A DNA stretch of 64,000 bases, taken from contig NZ_JAMQBK010000028.1 of the NCBI RefSeq assembly GCF_023701485.1, positions 21,263 to 85,262 on the forward strand. Direction: 5' to 3'. The notes under the pieces are model-generated. The model was given only the letters and a program-made list of their open reading frames with translations, ran no database searches and was not told the origin of the DNA. Source of the stretch: Aporhodopirellula aestuarii. Its GTDB lineage: Bacteria > Planctomycetota > Planctomycetia > Pirellulales > Pirellulaceae. Positions within the stretch are counted from its first letter, which is position 1, and each line of letters starts with the position of its first letter. This document shows, piece after piece, positions 61,164 through 64,000 of this stretch. The translations under genes and the position numbers were made by a program.

Positions 61164-63254
61164 TTACTTCGCCCCGCGTCGTTTGGGGCGGTAGCCGGTG
61201 CTCTTGCGATCTCGGCGTTGCTTTTTACTGCCCTTCTTGAGTTCATCCGTTGCCGCGGCACCGTCGGCTGACGCACCTGGAATGGTGTGAACGTAGTCGC
61301 CGCGGAATCGTTTGTTGGCGTCTTTGCGGCGTTTGTCGATCGCCTCGCGAGGTGGTTTGGATGGAATGAGGCTGTCACAGCCATCGCCGATCAGATCCGT
61401 TCGGTCCACCGAGCGAAGTGCTTCACGGACTTCGAAGTAGTTCTCCGGTTTAAAGAATTGCATCAACGCCCGTTGCATCTTGCGTTCTTTCATCGCTTTG
61501 GCGATGTAAACCGGCTTTTTCGTGAACGGATCCAGTTCCGTGTAGTACATCGTCGTCGCAACATCCAGCGGCGCGGGGATGAAGTCTTGCACCGCGTCTG
61601 GCTTGTAGCCGTTGCGTTTTAAGAACAGGGCGAGTTCGATCATCGCGTTGACGTCACTACCCGGGTGTGACGCGATGAAGTACGGCACAATGAACTGTTT
61701 CTTGCCGACGCGTTTGGATTCTTCTTTAAAGACTTCGGTGAAGTGTTCGAAGTCGTCGTTCTTGGGCTTCCGCATCTTATTGAGCGTGCCCGCGTCAACG
61801 TGCTCGGGAGCTACTTTGAGCTTGCCGCCAACATGGTGAGCGGTGAGTTCTTTCAAGTACTCCGGTGAGGTTCGTGCCAAGTCCATCCGGATCCCGCTGG
61901 CAACGAGAACCTTCTTGATGCCGGGCAAGCTTCTTGCTTCTCGCATCAATTCGATAACGGGTGTGTGATCGACGCCGAGTAATTTGCAAATCTTCGGATG
62001 GACACAAGACTGACGACGGCAGACCGCTTCGACTTCGGGTTTGGTGCACTGCATTTGGTACATGTTGGCAGTGGGGCCGCCGATGTCGCTCACCACACCC
62101 TTAAACGATTTGTCTTCGGTCATCTTCGAGATCTCGGTCAGCACCGATTCTTTGCTGCGAGATTGGATGATGCGACCTTGATGCGCCGTGATGCTGCAGA
62201 ACGTACAGCCTCCAAAGCATCCCCGCATGATCGTGACCGAGTTCTTGATCATCTCGAAGGCGGGGATCGGTTCCTTGTAACTGGGGTGAGGACGCCGGGT
62301 GTACGGCAAGCCGTAGATTTGGTCCATCGCAGCTTCGGAGATCGGCAATTGCGGGACGTTGCAAACAACGGCCTGCGTGCCGTGTCGTTGGACGACTCGT
62401 CGCGCGTTATGCGGATTGGTTTCGTTGTGGATGATCCGAGTCGCTTCGGCGAACGCGACTTTGTCGCTGCACACCTCTTCGTAACTCGGCAGTTCGAGGG
62501 CGTCTTCGGGTATTGATTCGGAAGCACCCAACGCGTAGGCGGCACCCCGCATGTCGCGGAGGTCTTTGACGGTCTCGCCCGCTTCGAGTCGTCGAGCAAT
62601 TTCGACGATCGCGTTTTCGCCCATGCCAAAGGCGAGCAGATCTGCTTTGCTGTCGAGCAAGATACTGCGTTTGACTTTGTCGCTCCAATAATCGTAATGA
62701 GCCAGCCGGCGCAGCGACGCTTCCACGCCACCCGCGATAACAGGGACCCCCTTGAATGCTTCGCGGGCGCGTTGGCAATACGACAGCGTCGCGCGGTCAG
62801 GTCTAAATCCGATGCGGCCGCCGGGCGAGTACGCGTCGTCATTGCGTACCTTCTTATTGGCGGTGTAGTGATTGATCATCGAGTCCATGTTGCCGGCGCT
62901 GATCCCGAAGAACAGTCGCGGTCTGCCGAACTCTTTCCAGGCGTCACAGTTTCGCCAATCGGGCTGGCTGATGATTCCGACGCGGTACCCAGCGGCCTCG
63001 AGGGTGCGACCGAGGATCGCCATCGCGAAGCTGGGGTGGTCGATGTAGGCGTCGCCGGTGACGAAAACCACGTCGAGTTCGTCCCAGCCCCGCTTGCGAG
63101 CTTCGGCCATGCTCATCGGCAGGGCGCGGGCGGCAACGGGGCCCGTTGGCGCGCGTCCCCCAGCCGTCAAATTCGACAAATAGTCGCGAGACATGGAGGG
63201 GGCGAGCTTCTCGGCGGCATCAATTGCCGGTTGATTAATGACCGGTAGTTGCAT
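61164..63254 (-). CDS. YgiQ-family radical SAM protein
   Basis: A 696-aa protein. An N-terminal B12-binding-like domain (about 60-250: [20 protein letters not shown]...[19 protein letters not shown]) precedes the radical SAM core with the 4Fe-4S motif [11 protein letters not shown] (about residue 345). [15 protein letters not shown] follows. The tail is Lys/Arg-rich ([24 protein letters not shown]). The UPF0313/YgiQ family is widespread and its reaction is not known. Length is normal. Confidence 0.93.
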   Translation of the reverse strand: MQLPVINQPAIDAAEKLAPSMSRDYLSNLTAGGRAPTGPVAARALPMSMAEARKRGWDELDVVFVTGDAYIDHPSFAMAILGRTLEAAGYRVGIISQPDWRNCDAWKEFGRPRLFFGISAGNMDSMINHYTANKKVRNDDAYSPGGRIGFRPDRATLSYCQRAREAFKGVPVIAGGVEASLRRLAHYDYWSDKVKRSILLDSKADLLAFGMGENAIVEIARRLEAGETVKDLRDMRGAAYALGASESIPEDALELPSYEEVCSDKVAFAEATRIIHNETNPHNARRVVQRHGTQAVVCNVPQLPISEAAMDQIYGLPYTRRPHPSYKEPIPAFEMIKNSVTIMRGCFGGCTFCSITAHQGRIIQSRSKESVLTEISKMTEDKSFKGVVSDIGGPTANMYQMQCTKPEVEAVCRRQSCVHPKICKLLGVDHTPVIELMREARSLPGIKKVLVASGIRMDLARTSPEYLKELTAHHVGGKLKVAPEHVDAGTLNKMRKPKNDDFEHFTEVFKEESKRVGKKQFIVPYFIASHPGSDVNAMIELALFLKRNGYKPDAVQDFIPAPLDVATTMYYTELDPFTKKPVYIAKAMKERKMQRALMQFFKPENYFEVREALRSVDRTDLIGDGCDSLIPSKPPREAIDKRRKDANKRFRGDYVHTIPGASADGAAATDELKKGSKKQRRDRKSTGYRPKRRGAK

Positions 63255-63592
63255 CGAACAATGGTTTCCAGCGGGGAAATCTCGGCGAATTCCGAGGGAT
63301 TTCGTTCATTGTAGGGAGAAAAGGAGTCTCCGATAGCGACAATTCCCAGCAGAATCCCGCGTCGGGCCGATTCCCCCCCAATAGTCCGGCCAATGAGGTC
63401 GGGGATGGTAAACGAACTACTGCCGATCTCAGATTCCAGCATTCTCGGCGGACGTCTTGCATCCGACTCGACACCCTCGCCATTTCAGGTCAAGACCAAG
63501 GCATTTGGTTCACCAGGGTGCCGGCTAAAAGCGAACTCCATGCAAGCGGACGAAGAAGATGTGGCGTGGATGTCCCGATTGCTGAAAACTGA
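63255..63592. other. Intergenic region upstream of the YgiQ gene
   Basis: 338 bases with no convincing gene; it must hold the YgiQ promoter on the - strand. A frame from 63393 runs rightward into MAKRKTN at 63600, which may be the old start of the DUF6398-like remnant. Confidence 0.3.
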
Positions 63593-63799
63593 GTGGATCA
63601 TGGCAAAACGCAAGACGAACATTGCAGCGACGAGTACGCCGGTCTGTGCAGAAAACTACTCCAGAAACTGGCCCGGAAGCATTCAACTCCATTGGTTAGC
63701 GGCCAACCCAATTCATGGGCATGTCGGATCGTCCGCACCATCGTTTGGGTCAATTTCCTGGACGACAAGACGCAGACACCACACATGAAGTCATGTTGA
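63593..63799 (+). pseudogene. Remnant of a DUF6398-like protein
   Basis: A 68-aa frame. DEYAGLCRKLLQKLARKHSTPLVSGQPNSWACRIVRTI and VNFLDDKTQTPHM match the DUF6398 helical domain (pattern DEYA.LCR....L.RK..SPL..G....WA..I...I..VNFL.D.SQTPH). The frame stops right after PHMKSC, where the domain should continue. A plausible original start, MAKRKTN, is present at 63600 in another frame, so a small deletion or frameshift separates start and body. Confidence 0.5.
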
Positions 63800-63916
63800 G
63801 ATGAGAGCCGCTCGTCGTGTTCCAAGGCTTGCGCCAAGGGGGAAGATTGCCCGATTCCAGAGCGTTAATAATTTGGTCAGTGATATCGCTTCGCAGTTAT
63901 TCTGTTTCCTTGCCAT
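63791..63916 (-). CDS. Possible 41-aa peptide or broken gene start
   Basis: The ATG at 63916 is preceded by AAGGAG at good spacing (5-7 bases), the best ribosome binding site in this region. The product MARKQNNCEAISLTKLLTLWNRAIF... is short and unrecognised. It overlaps the end of the DUF6398 remnant on the other strand. It may be the start of a gene whose remainder has been lost. Confidence 0.25.
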   Translation of the reverse strand: MARKQNNCEAISLTKLLTLWNRAIFPLGASLGTRRAALIST

Positions 63917-64000
63917 CGTTTTCTCCTTGTGAGTTGAAAGAACGATGAGCAAGTGGGTGTTAAGCAGGTACGTAGAAGTGATTCGGTATAACGACAATTC

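Overview
The window reads as a chromosomal segment of a planctomycete, most likely a Pirellulaceae (Rhodopirellula-like) bacterium. The reasons are family-level: a TIGR03000-type Ser/Gly-rich exported protein, a large dehydrogenase with the Pirellula/Verrucomicrobium-type heme-binding C-terminus (CYKCH), three ECF sigma factors, two large Ser/Thr kinases (one overlapping its own sigma factor), an MNPYEPP-type membrane protein, a GlnRS gene, and many non-ATG starts. GC content is moderate to high and genes lie on both strands in short operons. There is no rRNA operon, prophage, CRISPR array or intact IS element.

Layout. 0-1 kb: a REP-associated tyrosine transposase bracketed by two copies of a 40-42 bp palindrome. 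1-7 kb: an SGNH esterase, a DUF2695-like/membrane protein pair, a ketoglutarate-semialdehyde-type dehydrogenase and an ECF sigma factor. 7-8.6 kb: heptamer repeats, a strong terminator and the TIGR03000 protein. 8.8-12.6 kb: a HAD hydrolase-Ppx/GppA-exported PIMT operon. 12.7-14.2 kb: a tRNA(Glu)-like gene with an odd anticodon loop and two tandem clpP paralogues. 14.3-22 kb: an SGNH hydrolase, a second ECF sigma factor, PfpI, an M20 peptidase, clpS, a TatD-type hydrolase and a VWA protein. 22.2-25 kb: a LysM/L,D-transpeptidase and an SDR. 24.9-27.8 kb: an ECF sigma factor overlapping a zinc-finger/kinase/WD40 protein. 28.3 kb: tRNA-His. 28.6-32.5 kb: a 1300-aa kinase-ATPase, followed by a 180-bp inverted-repeat element. 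32.7-40 kb: a GT2 transferase, a DUF58/transglutaminase pair and the heme dehydrogenase.

40-47 kb: two small unknown proteins, then ffh, rpsP, trmD and rplS (the translation/secretion block, with no rimM between rpsP and trmD), then a YeiH-type transporter. 46.8-50.1 kb: two ExbD/TolR proteins without ExbB, a Nudix hydrolase and a LarA-like protein. 50.4-56.4 kb: glnS, a PAS histidine kinase, and an HTTM membrane protein with its overlapping partner. 56.5-58.5 kb: two SPFH (HflK/HflC-like) proteins. 58.5-64 kb: lower gene density with an SDR, a YgiQ radical SAM protein and several decayed gene fragments (kinase N-terminus, a start-less reading frame, a DUF6398-like remnant).

Functional themes are protein quality control (two ClpPs, ClpS, SPFH pair, PIMT, PfpI), envelope biology (L,D-transpeptidase, ExbD pair, TgpA-like transglutaminase) and phospho/sigma signalling. 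I found no clearly new multi-gene system. The best leads are the odd tRNA(Glu)-like gene, the sigma-kinase fusion pair, the kinase-ATPase with a DCD motif, and the inverted-repeat element whose end contains a stop codon. All family assignments come from reading motifs; no database search was run.
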